Below are positions 29,598 to 39,146 of a stretch of 64,000 nucleotides of DNA, in pieces (positions within the stretch are counted from its first letter, which is position 1; each line of letters starts with the position of its first letter). The stretch covers positions 62,001-126,000 of the forward strand of contig NZ_JAKSYH010000136.1 of the NCBI RefSeq assembly GCF_022829295.1, given 5' to 3'. The notes under the pieces were generated by a model. The model had not been told where the DNA came from, ran no database searches, and saw nothing but the letters and a program-made list of their open reading frames with translations. Position numbers and translations under genes: made by a program. Source of the stretch: Methylobacterium sp. J-088. Lineage in GTDB: Bacteria > Pseudomonadota > Alphaproteobacteria > Rhizobiales > Beijerinckiaceae.

Positions 29598-29808
29598 TCG
29601 GCGCTCCCTGGACCGCGCGGCGCCCTGCGCCGTGTCCATTTCGAGGGATCGCCGCAAACTGAATACAAGATCCAGAGAGCGGCCGATCGATCAAGTCGAG
29701 CGCAAGTATTCCGGTGAAACGGCCGCAGGTCAAAGGAACGGGTTACCGTTTTGAACGCTTCCTCGATGAGGCTTTTCTTCGAATGAGCCTCAGCGGAGCG
29801 GGTTTATG

Positions 29809-30570
29809 CTAGGCCTCTTGCCGCATGTCCGGTTCGTGAAGGCGGCGCCAAGCGAACACGGAATAGACCGCGATCAGGCAGGCCGCGAGGCTGAACCACG
29901 TGAAGGCGTATTGCAGGTGGTTGTTGGGCAGATCCACTCGAAGCTGACCACCGCGGGGCCATGTGGTCTGGCCGGGGGCCGCATCGGCCTCAATCAGATA
30001 GGGCGCGACGTCCGAGAGACCGCGTGCGGCCGCGATTCCGCCGATGTCCCGGTTGAACCATTCACCCCGCGCCGGGTCCGGCTCCGGCACGAACAGGCCG
30101 CGCGGCTCGCTGGCGCGTAGGATACCGGTCACTGTGGTGGGCCCGTCGATCAGACCGTCCCGCCGATCCGATTGGGCCTTGAGCTCCGTGGGGACGAAGC
30201 CGCGATTGATCAGCACCATGCCGCCGCCGTCGCGCACGAACGGCGTCAGCACATAATAGCCTTGCAGAGCCCGGCCCGGCGTCTCGCCGGCGGCGAGCCC
30301 GTGCACCAGCGTCTCCTTGTCGTTGAGGAAGCGGCCGGTAACGAGCACGTGGCGGAATTCGTCCCGGGCAGGATCCCACTCCGCGGCCGCCGACGGTGCC
30401 ACCGGCGCCGCCTGGGTTTGCCGCACGATGCGGGTGATCAGATCCTCTTTCCAGGTCTTGCGCTCGATCTGCCACGTTCCGAGGCCGATGAGGATCGCCA
30501 GCGCAATCAAAGCGGCAATGCCGGGCGCGACGAGATCGCGCCAGGCGCCTCTGGCAACAACGGCTTTCAC
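29809..30570 (-). CDS. SURF1-family cytochrome oxidase assembly protein
   Basis: A 253 aa inner-membrane protein with two terminal membrane helices (IAALIALAILIGLGTWQIER near the N-terminus; FTWFSLAACLIAVYSVFAWR near the C-terminus) and a periplasmic loop between. ALQGYYVLTPF, VLINRGFVP and NNHLQYAFTWF are the SURF1 signatures. The family helps heme a insertion into subunit I of aa3 oxidases. It overlaps the DUF983 gene by 4 bases and closes the cox cluster. Confidence 0.93.
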   Translation of the reverse strand: MKAVVARGAWRDLVAPGIAALIALAILIGLGTWQIERKTWKEDLITRIVRQTQAAPVAPSAAAEWDPARDEFRHVLVTGRFLNDKETLVHGLAAGETPGRALQGYYVLTPFVRDGGGMVLINRGFVPTELKAQSDRRDGLIDGPTTVTGILRASEPRGLFVPEPDPARGEWFNRDIGGIAAARGLSDVAPYLIEADAAPGQTTWPRGGQLRVDLPNNHLQYAFTWFSLAACLIAVYSVFAWRRLHEPDMRQEA

Positions 30571-30941
30571 GGTTCGAAGCGCCCCTGCTCGGCCTTGTTG
30601 CTGTACTGGAGGGCGATCAGCATGCCCTTGAGCGGCCGGACGAGGATCAGGCTGAGGCCGACCGACATCGTGACGGCGACCAACGCGTGGACCCAGATCG
30701 GCGGCTCGTAGGTGATCTCAAGCCACAGGGCGAGGCCGACCACGACCACGCCGACGATCGACATGACGAAGAAGGCCGGGCCGTCGGCCGAGTCGAAATG
30801 CGAGTAATCGAGCCCGCAAGACTCGCAGGAGGGCCGCAGGGTCAAGTAACCCTTGAACAGATGACCCTCGCCGCAGCGCGGGCACCGGCCGCGTAAACCC
30901 GTGGGAACCGGCGGCAGCGGCGCGTAAATTCGGTGATCCAC
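30567..30941 (-). CDS. DUF983 zinc-ribbon membrane protein
   Basis: A 124 aa protein. The N-terminal zinc ribbon has two CxxC pairs (CPRCGEGHLFKGYLTLRP, then CESCG). Two membrane helices follow (FFVMSIVGVVVVGLALWL and VHALVAVTMSVGLSLILV). DUF983 genes recur in alphaproteobacterial cox clusters between coxC and surf1, as here, implying a part in oxidase biogenesis, though the mechanism is not known. ATGA overlap with the SURF1 gene indicates coupled translation. Confidence 0.88.
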   Translation of the reverse strand: MDHRIYAPLPPVPTGLRGRCPRCGEGHLFKGYLTLRPSCESCGLDYSHFDSADGPAFFVMSIVGVVVVGLALWLEITYEPPIWVHALVAVTMSVGLSLILVRPLKGMLIALQYSNKAEQGRFEP

Positions 30942-31030
30942 AGGCAGACTCCAGACTCACCCGTATGCCGGCGACCATGCCGCATCGGAGGTGTCCGCAA
31001 CGATATGGGGATTCGCGGTGTCCGCACATG

Positions 31031-31053
31031 AAAAAGGGCGGCCGGAGCCGCCC
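31031..31053 (-). terminator. Rho-independent terminator after coxC
   Basis: Read on the minus strand, GGGCGGC and GCCGCCC (31047-31053 and 31036-31042) pair perfectly around a 4-base loop and are followed by five Ts (31031-31035). It lies 35 bases after the coxC stop, so DUF983-surf1 may need read-through or a separate promoter. Confidence 0.8.
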
Positions 31054-31087
31054 TTCGCAGGTCCGCCATGCGGTGGCGGGATAGATC

Positions 31088-31948
31088 TCAGTGAGCGGCG
31101 CCGTGGAAGACGCCCGAGCCCCACACGTAGATCGCAGCGAAGAGGAACAGCCACACCACGTCGACGAAGTGCCAGTACCAGGCGGCGAACTCGAAACCGA
31201 GATGTTGGCGCGTCGTGAACTGGCCCGCATAGGCGCGGAACAGGCAGACGGCGAGGAAGATCGTGCCGATGATCACGTGGGCGCCGTGGAAGCCCGTCGC
31301 CATGAAGAAGGTCGACGAGTAGATGCTGCCCGCGAAGCCGAACTCGGCGTGGCTGTACTCGTACGCCTGGCAGGCGGTGAACAGCACGCCGAGGATGATG
31401 GTCAACCACAGGCCGTACTTCAGGCCCTTGCGATCACCCTCGAGGAGCGCGTGGTGCGCCCAGGTCACGGTGGTGCCCGAAGTCAACAGGATCAGGGTGT
31501 TGAGCAGCGGCAGGTGCCAGGGGTCGAACGCCTCTATCCCCTTGGGCGGCCAGACGCCGCCGGTGAATTCCACGCGCGACACCTGGATCGGGTCTGCGGT
31601 GTAGAGCGCCGCCTCGAAGTAGGCCCAGAACCACGCGACGAAGAACATCACCTCGGAGGCGATGAACATCATCATGCCGTAGCGGTGGTGAAGCTGGACG
31701 ACCCGGGTGTGGTCACCGGAATTCGCCTCGTGGGCCACGTCCTTCCACCACGAGTACATGGTGTAGAGAACGCCGATCGCGCCGGCACCGAAGATGTAGG
31801 GGCCCGGCGTCAGCGTGCCGATCTGCAGGCTCTTCATCCAGAAGACGGCGCCGAACGCCATCAGGAAACCCGAGAAGGCACCGATCAGCGGCCACGGACT
31901 CGGGCTCAGGATGTGAAAGTCGTGATTCTTGGCGTGCGCCTCGGCCAT
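31088..31948 (-). CDS. coxC: cytochrome c oxidase subunit III
   Basis: Seven-helix subunit III of the aa3 oxidase, 286 aa. [20 protein letters not shown] at the N-terminus and [18 protein letters not shown] (conserved Glu in helix III) are typical. [19 protein letters not shown] and the final [18 protein letters not shown] are also typical. The ATG at 31948 gives the family N-terminus MAEAHAKNH; the open frame extends upstream without similarity. It follows ctaG on the minus strand. Confidence 0.96.
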   Translation of the reverse strand: MAEAHAKNHDFHILSPSPWPLIGAFSGFLMAFGAVFWMKSLQIGTLTPGPYIFGAGAIGVLYTMYSWWKDVAHEANSGDHTRVVQLHHRYGMMMFIASEVMFFVAWFWAYFEAALYTADPIQVSRVEFTGGVWPPKGIEAFDPWHLPLLNTLILLTSGTTVTWAHHALLEGDRKGLKYGLWLTIILGVLFTACQAYEYSHAEFGFAGSIYSSTFFMATGFHGAHVIIGTIFLAVCLFRAYAGQFTTRQHLGFEFAAWYWHFVDVVWLFLFAAIYVWGSGVFHGAAH

Positions 31949-32117
31949 TATCCCGTCGCTCCTCACCCGCCGCCCTGCGCCGTTTCCGGCATCCGGCCTG
32001 ACGCTGCTTGCTGTTTGCTCTTGTCGCGGTCTGCTTTTGGCCGGACACGGCACAAACCACACCCAAGCTTGTCTGCACGTTTAGTCGGTGCGGGCCCGTG
32101 TTGTCACGCGTCCGCGA

Positions 32118-32729
32118 TCAGAATTCCCGCTTCGTCCCGGGTGGCGCCGGTATCGCCGCCGCAGCGGTCACCGGTTCACCATTCTTGCTGGCGAAGTAGG
32201 TGTAGGACAGCGTCATCTCGCTGAGATGCGCGGTGTTCGAATCGTCGCGCACCGCCGGATCGACGTAGAAGACCACCGGCACGTCGAGGGTCTCGCCCGG
32301 CTGCAGCGTCTGGGCATTGAAGCAGAAGCAGGCGATCTTCACGAAGTAGCCGCCCATCAGGCCGGGCTGGACGTTGAAGGTCGCAACCCCGGTCGCGGGT
32401 TTCGTCCCGGTGTTCTGCACGCGAAAGAACACCGTTTTGGTTTCGCCGAGCTTGGCCTCGACGCTGTTCGTCTCGGCAGCGAACTTCCAGGGCAGGCCCG
32501 GCGCGACGTTGGTGTCGAAATGGACCACCATACTGTCGTCGGCCCGGGCCGCGGTGGCAGCGAGCGCCGGCCCCTGACGAGGCGTGCCGTCATAGCCGGT
32601 AGCCTTGCAGAATGCGTCGTAGAGCGGGACCGACGCGAAGGCGAGGCCGACCATGCCGACCGCGAGGCCCGCGCAGGCCAGCGCCGTGCGGTTGGCACCG
32701 CGGCTCGGGTTCTGATGAGGTGCGGCCAT
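32118..32729 (-). CDS. ctaG: cytochrome c oxidase assembly protein CtaG/Cox11
   Basis: Delivers copper to the CuB site of subunit I. The 203 aa protein has one N-terminal membrane anchor (ALACAGLAVGMVGLAFASVP) and a periplasmic immunoglobulin-like domain. The copper-binding CFCF motif is in FVKIACFCFNAQTLQPGE, and DVPVVFYVDPAVRDD is also conserved. It starts 11 bases downstream of the 54 aa membrane protein and 170 bases upstream of coxC. Confidence 0.95.
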   Translation of the reverse strand: MAAPHQNPSRGANRTALACAGLAVGMVGLAFASVPLYDAFCKATGYDGTPRQGPALAATAARADDSMVVHFDTNVAPGLPWKFAAETNSVEAKLGETKTVFFRVQNTGTKPATGVATFNVQPGLMGGYFVKIACFCFNAQTLQPGETLDVPVVFYVDPAVRDDSNTAHLSEMTLSYTYFASKNGEPVTAAAAIPAPPGTKREF

Positions 32730-32740
32730 GGCGGGTCTCC

Positions 32741-32905
32741 TCAGAGCGGCCGGCTGAGGATCTGCGGACCGAGCTTGACGATCGTCAGGACGAAGAACAG
32801 CAGGACCCAGGCTCCCAGCGCCAGGGCGATCGCCACCGAGCGCTTCCGGCGGCGGGCTTCCTCCTCAGGGGTGAGCGGACGGTACTGGCGCTCCGGTTCC
32901 GGCAT
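32741..32905 (-). CDS. 54 aa single-span membrane protein in cox operon (CoxF-like)
   Basis: A short gene between ctaB and ctaG. It begins MPEPERQYRPLTPEEEARRR with a charged cytoplasmic N-terminus, then one membrane helix (VAIALALGAWVLLFFVLTIV), and ends KLGPQILSRPL. Start 32905 lies 5 bases after the ctaB stop and its stop is 11 bases before the ctaG start, so it is tightly embedded in the operon. Small proteins of this layout occur at the same place in rhizobial cox clusters (coxF). Role unknown, presumably oxidase assembly. Confidence 0.78.
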   Translation of the reverse strand: MPEPERQYRPLTPEEEARRRKRSVAIALALGAWVLLFFVLTIVKLGPQILSRPL

Positions 32906-32910
32906 GGCGC

Positions 32911-33861
32911 TCAGCCCAGGACCGGCCGGAACAGGCCGAAGCTCTGCTCGGCCAGCAACGCGGAGAACAACGCGAAGAGATAGAGGATCGAGAACCCGAA
33001 CATGCCGAGGGCCGCACGCCGCTCGGCTTCACCCTCGCGATTGCGCAGCACACGGATGCTGAAGGCAACCATGCCGAGACCGCCCACGAGACCGATCACG
33101 GCGTAGAGCAGGCCGCCGAACCCGAAGGCGACCGGTGCGAGACTGAGGGGGGCCAGAAGCAGGGAATACCCGACGATTTGGCGGCGGGTGGACGCGGGAC
33201 CCGCAACGTTCGGCATCATCGGAATGCCGGCCCGGGCGTACTCGTCCGCCTTGATCAGGGCCAGCGCCCAGAAGTGCGGCGGCGTCCAGATGAAGATGAT
33301 CGCAAACAGGACCAGCGATTCGATCCCGACCGAACCGGATACCACGGCTTGGCCGATGACCGGGGGGAGGGCGCCCGCTGCGCCGCCGATCACGATGTTC
33401 TGCGCGGTCGCCCGCTTCAGCCACATCGAATAAACCACCGCGTAGAACACGATCGTAAAGGCAAGCAGGGCCGCCGCCAGAAGGTTGGCGGCGAGGCCCA
33501 GCACCAGCACCGAAGCGACGGAGAGAAACAGCCCGAAGCCGAGGGCCTCTTCGGACGAGATCCGACCGGCCGGGATCGGCCGCGTGGCGGTGCGGGTCAT
33601 CACGGCGTCGATGTCCGCATCCCACCACATGTTGAGACAGCCGGAGGCGCCCGCACCCACCGCAATGGCGAGCAGCGAGATCGCGCCGATCGCCGGCTGC
33701 ACATGACCCTGCGACACGACCATGCCGACAAGGGCGGTGAAGATCACGAGGACCATCACCCGCGGCTTCAGAAGCGCAAAGTAGTCCGGGACATCTCCGC
33801 CAGCCGTCGACAGGGCTGGGGCCGGGCCGTCCCGTCCGATGGTGTTCGTCAAGCTCGTCAT
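32911..33861 (-). CDS. ctaB: protoheme IX farnesyltransferase (heme O synthase)
   Basis: UbiA-family membrane prenyltransferase, 316 aa, attaching a farnesyl group to heme b to make heme o for aa3 oxidase. [20 protein letters not shown] starts helix 1. The polyprenyl-PP-binding motif is [20 protein letters not shown]. The second Asp-rich region is [20 protein letters not shown]. Nine helices are predicted by eye. It lies between coxA and the 54 aa gene on the minus strand. Confidence 0.96.
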   Translation of the reverse strand: MTSLTNTIGRDGPAPALSTAGGDVPDYFALLKPRVMVLVIFTALVGMVVSQGHVQPAIGAISLLAIAVGAGASGCLNMWWDADIDAVMTRTATRPIPAGRISSEEALGFGLFLSVASVLVLGLAANLLAAALLAFTIVFYAVVYSMWLKRATAQNIVIGGAAGALPPVIGQAVVSGSVGIESLVLFAIIFIWTPPHFWALALIKADEYARAGIPMMPNVAGPASTRRQIVGYSLLLAPLSLAPVAFGFGGLLYAVIGLVGGLGMVAFSIRVLRNREGEAERRAALGMFGFSILYLFALFSALLAEQSFGLFRPVLG

Positions 33862-34010
33862 CGCGTCTGCCGCTGCTGTGCCGGCGCCCGGCCACGCGCG
33901 TCACGGCCGAGTCGAGTTTCGAATTCGACGTATTCCAAGGGGTTACGTGAGCGGGGCCCGGGATTAGTCCCACGGCCCGTGCGGATCGCCCTCGACGCTC
34001 GCCCTTGCCG

Positions 34011-34064
34011 GGAGGCCGGTGAACCGGCCTCCGGGGAAGGGCGAGGGCCGCATACGCGGCCCTC
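34011..34064 (-). repeat. two adjacent hairpins between coxA and ctaB
   Basis: GGAGGCCGG/CCGGCCTCC (34011-34032, 4-base loop) and GAGGGCCGC/GCGGCCCTC (34043-34064, 4-base loop) are perfect 9-bp stems. CTCGCCCTT/AAGGGCGAG flanks the first one. They lie within 65 bases after the coxA stop. No T-run follows; a 3' stabilising or attenuating element is likely, giving more coxBA than downstream message. Confidence 0.5.
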
Positions 34065-34075
34065 GCGGGTGTCTA

Positions 34076-35743
<1,668 letters not shown>

Positions 35744-35754
35744 TCAGCCGGGGC

Positions 35755-36594
35755 TCAGCGCGCCTCGGCGAAGCTCGTGCCGTTGTCGATTTGGGCGTAC
35801 TTGGTCTTCGCCTCCTTCAGCCAGTCGGCGTAAGCCTGCTCGCTGACCACACGGACGACGATCGGCATGTAGGCGTGCCGCTGGCCGCACAACTCGGAGC
35901 ATTGGCCGTGGAAGGTGCCTTCCTTGTCGGCCTTGAACCACATCTGGTTCAGGCGGCCGGGCACGGCGTCGATCTTGAAGCCGAAGGACGGCATCGCCCA
36001 GGAATGCAGCACGTCCGCGGCGGTGACCTGGATCTTCACGATCTTGCCGACCGGGACCACCATCTCGTTGTCAGTCTGCAGCAGGCGGGGCTGCTTGTCC
36101 TCGTCGATGTTGGCATCGAAGGTGAAGCCGCCGCCGGCCTCGGTCTGCGGGTACTCGTAGGACCAGTACCACGCATGGCCGATGACCTTCACGATCATGT
36201 CGGCCTTCGGATCGGAGAGCTGCGTGCGCAGCAAGCGGAAAGACGGAATCGCCACCGCGACCAGGATCAGCACCGGAACGATCGTCCAGGCGACCTCGAT
36301 GGCGGTGTTGTGGGTCGTGCGCGAGGGTGTCGGGTTGCGCTTCTCGCCGAAGCGGAACACGCACCACAGGATCAAGCCCAGAACGAAGACCGAAATGGCC
36401 ACCGAAAGCCAGTGCAGGCCGATCTCGAAGTTCAGGATGTCCCGGGCGTTCTCGGTGACCGGGATCTGCCGGCTCATCTCCCACGGGATCGGCTGGCCGA
36501 AGCCACCAGCCTGAGCATGCGCTGTCGGGAAGAGCAGGGCGCCGAGCGTGGCGAGGCTCCAGAGTGACCGGTTGATCGTCCGCACCGTCCGCAT
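35755..36594 (-). CDS. coxB: cytochrome c oxidase subunit II
   Basis: Accepts electrons from cytochrome c at the CuA centre. The 279 aa protein has a signal peptide (SLWSLATLGALLFPTAHAQA), two membrane helices (about 55-75 and 100-120) and a periplasmic cupredoxin domain. CuA ligands are in ADVLHSWAMPSFGFKID and GQCSELCGQRHAYMPIVV. There is no C-terminal heme c domain. The ATG at 36594 places the signal peptide correctly. It is the first gene of the cox cluster, with its promoter expected before 36600. Confidence 0.96.
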   Translation of the reverse strand: MRTVRTINRSLWSLATLGALLFPTAHAQAGGFGQPIPWEMSRQIPVTENARDILNFEIGLHWLSVAISVFVLGLILWCVFRFGEKRNPTPSRTTHNTAIEVAWTIVPVLILVAVAIPSFRLLRTQLSDPKADMIVKVIGHAWYWSYEYPQTEAGGGFTFDANIDEDKQPRLLQTDNEMVVPVGKIVKIQVTAADVLHSWAMPSFGFKIDAVPGRLNQMWFKADKEGTFHGQCSELCGQRHAYMPIVVRVVSEQAYADWLKEAKTKYAQIDNGTSFAEAR

Positions 36595-36873
36595 CTGCCT
36601 CTCGTGGCTCCCCTGGCTGCCTGGGTCCCGTCGGCCCCACCCAACTGCGAGTGGGATTGTGCCAACGTGACGGAGCGCCGGTTGTGTCACCCGGCATTAT
36701 CCGACCGGGGCTTCAGACCACAAGGGCCGCCATGGCGCAACCGCACAAGCGTCGCATCGCGCGCTTTCCAGCTGTTTGCGAGGGGCCCGCCGCGATCGCG
36801 CGCCGGTTTGCCGCCGCACCATTGCGTCGCGAACGGTGATCGATACGTAGGGGCGACGCCATCGGAGCGCTGC

Positions 36874-37731
36874 ATGTCGACCGAGACCGGGACTCACCCC
36901 ACTGGCCTGCCGCCCTGCTCGGTGAAGGTTCCGATGCAGGTTGTTGCCTACACGGGCGATGCGACGCAGTCCGGCGACCGGACGTTGCCCGGCAACCGGG
37001 CGCTCGCGGTCGAGACACCGATCAACCTGGTGTACGGCAGTGTGCCGCATGCGGTGATGATGGCGACGCCGTCCGATCTTGAGGATTTCGCCTACGGCTT
37101 CAGCTTCACCGAAGGGATCGTGGAGGGTGTCGAAGAGATCCGCGGAACGCGGGCCGAGGCCGGGCCGGACGGCGTGCGGCTCCACATCGATCTGGCCCCG
37201 GGGCGGCTGCGCGAGCATCTCGCCCGCAAGCGCGCGATCAGCGGACGCACCGGATGTGGCGTCTGTGGCATCGAGGATCTAGCGGAGTTGCCCCGGGCGG
37301 AGATGCATGCCGTCCCGTCTCTCCAGATCCGGCTTCCGGCGATCGCCCGGGCACTCGCGGGCCTCGACGCCGCACAGCGTCTCGGGGCCGAGACTCGGGC
37401 GGTCCATGCGGCCGCCTGGGCGAGTCTCGACGGTGAGCTTCTGGCCGTGCGGGAGGATGTCGGACGTCACAACGCGCTGGACAAACTGATCGGCGCCCTG
37501 ATGCGGGCCGGAACCCAGGCGGACCAGGGATTTCTCGTGATCACGAGCCGCTGCTCGTTCGAGATGGTCGAAAAGGCCGCGCGTCTCGGTGCGGCCGTGA
37601 TCGTGGCGATCTCGGCACCGACGTCCCTGGCGCTCGATCGGGCCCGAGCGCACGGAATCACGCTCTGCGCCATCGCACGCGCCGACACGGTGACGGTCTT
37701 CACAGGGGCGGAGCGGCTCGTAACGGCATAA
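36874..37731 (+). CDS. fdhD: formate dehydrogenase accessory sulfurtransferase FdhD
   Basis: Transfers sulfur from a cysteine desulfurase to the Mo/W-bis-MGD cofactor of formate dehydrogenase. The 285 aa protein has the CGVC motif in SGRTGCGVCGIEDL (C128 and C131), YGFSFTEGI near residue 72, REDVGRHNALDKLIGA, and ITSRCSFEMVEKAA. The start at ATG 36874 was chosen where family similarity begins. No formate dehydrogenase structural genes are in the window. Formate oxidation is central to methylotrophy, which fits the inferred genus. Confidence 0.93.
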   Translation: MSTETGTHPTGLPPCSVKVPMQVVAYTGDATQSGDRTLPGNRALAVETPINLVYGSVPHAVMMATPSDLEDFAYGFSFTEGIVEGVEEIRGTRAEAGPDGVRLHIDLAPGRLREHLARKRAISGRTGCGVCGIEDLAELPRAEMHAVPSLQIRLPAIARALAGLDAAQRLGAETRAVHAAAWASLDGELLAVREDVGRHNALDKLIGALMRAGTQADQGFLVITSRCSFEMVEKAARLGAAVIVAISAPTSLALDRARAHGITLCAIARADTVTVFTGAERLVTA

Positions 37732-37735
37732 GACG

Positions 37736-38599
37736 TTATTGAGCCGCCGCCGGCTCCTTCTCGGATGGGCCCGGAACGATGGTGGCGCCGCCGATCACCC
37801 GGACGGGCTTCTTCTCGGTCGGCGGATCCTTCCAGTCCTTGACGGCCGGTTTGGTCGCATCCGCCACGGCGGGGGCGGCGGGTTTGGCCGCGTCGTCGGG
37901 CCGCGGTACAGGACTGGCGGACGGTGCCTTGTCGATCGCCGCGGCCCTGGTCTCGGGTACCTGTTCGGTCTTCGGTTCGACCTTGGTCGCCTCGGCCGGG
38001 GCGATCTTCGGGGCCGGCGCTTCGGGCGAGGTCCGATTCGTTGCACGAAGCTCGGGGTTCCGTGCCGGTGCGGCGCGCGCAAGCCTGCGCGGCGGCGGGC
38101 TTCGCCCGGCGCTGTCGCGATTGATGCCGTCGGGGTTGCCCTCAGGCCGCGCGGTCGTGCGTCGATCGAGACGCAGGGTTGGGGCGTCCGCTTCCGGTAC
38201 GGCGCGAAGCGCGCGCCGGGGTCCGGCATCCTCCTCGGTCCAGCCGAAACCCGGGGCAGGCCGCTCCAGCCGCGCATACGCGTAAGGCGCGCCGAGGCGC
38301 TGGCGCCCGACGATCCCGCCCGATCCCGGATCCACGAACAGCCGCATCGGCATGCCCGCCGGGTTCACGGCTTCGACGACGTAGACGCGCCCGTTGAAGC
38401 GCGGACGGCTCAGACCGGTGAAACCCTGGTCGGCGAGGCGCCACGCCACCACCCGCGGGGGCACGATCTCCTCCTCGAAGGCGAACTGGGCGCTGGCCCC
38501 GCGGCAGAGGCCCAGCAGCGCGCCGCCGCACAGGAGTGAGGCGCAGAGCGCCCGGCTCATCGTGGTCCGAAGGCGCGCGGACGTCCTGCTCGTCATCAT
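37736..38599 (-). CDS. exported proline/alanine-rich hypothetical protein
   Basis: A 287 aa protein with a signal peptide (ALCASLLCGGALLGLCRGASAQ). A short globular part follows (residues about 40-120) with VAWRLADQGFTGLSRPRFNG and VYVVEAVNPAGMPMRLFVDP. The low-complexity tail is rich in P, A, K and T. The globular part recurs in Methylobacterium-type secreted proteins, in my recollection, but has no assigned role. ATG codons at 38599, 38596 and 38560 are all possible starts. It converges on fdhD, with its stop 5 bases after the fdhD stop. Confidence 0.62.
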   Translation of the reverse strand: MMTSRTSARLRTTMSRALCASLLCGGALLGLCRGASAQFAFEEEIVPPRVVAWRLADQGFTGLSRPRFNGRVYVVEAVNPAGMPMRLFVDPGSGGIVGRQRLGAPYAYARLERPAPGFGWTEEDAGPRRALRAVPEADAPTLRLDRRTTARPEGNPDGINRDSAGRSPPPRRLARAAPARNPELRATNRTSPEAPAPKIAPAEATKVEPKTEQVPETRAAAIDKAPSASPVPRPDDAAKPAAPAVADATKPAVKDWKDPPTEKKPVRVIGGATIVPGPSEKEPAAAQ

Positions 38600-39146
38600 C
38601 ACTCTGGTGCGTTCCCGTGCTGGAGACCCGGCAGAGTATCCGGTTCCGGCATGGTCCGGGCCGGTAGGACCCGGACCTCGACCATGCCGGCAGGGTCGTT
38701 GCCCCGCATGCCGCTTGTGCTCGGCACCGCGGGTAGACAACCCGATTCGGGCGAGATTGCGGAAGCGGGACGCGACTCTTCGACAGGCGACCGAATGCCT
38801 GTTGGAGGGCTGGGCGGCGGTCACTTGCTGAAAGCATTTCAATCTGGCAATTTCGCGACATAGGACAGCACAACTGTCCCATTGGCCGTGCACCGGCCGT
38901 CGCCGTCTCGCGTGCGGGCGAGGCATTTCGGCAGACGGATACGGGCGCGCCAGCGCACCGCTCCCCGAGCGGTCCGGGTCCTCGATGAACGCGAGCCGAA
39001 GGACGTGTCCCTGCGGACCGGCCGGACGGCCTGCGGCATGTGGTCGGAATGGCTGGCGCCGACGGCTTGCGGGCACGAAACATGCTCGCAGGTTCATGAG
39101 CGGGCGCTCATGAGCGGACGGTGTCGAGGGAAGGACGAATCGAAGC
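38600..39146 (+). other. intergenic region upstream of gltB, 547 bases
   Basis: No convincing coding frame on either strand. It separates the divergent secreted-protein gene and gltB and must hold both promoters. The only clear structure is the palindrome at 39094-39113. I saw no good sigma54 (GG-N10-GC) promoter. Confidence 0.5.
39094..39113. promoter_or_regulatory. 9-bp palindrome 33 bases upstream of gltB
   Basis: TCATGAGCG (39094-39102) and CGCTCATGA (39105-39113) are exact reverse complements separated by two bases. The size and symmetry suit a dimeric regulator's operator overlapping the gltB promoter or 5' leader. As RNA it would be a hairpin close to the ribosome site. No regulator is identified. 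Confidence 0.5.
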
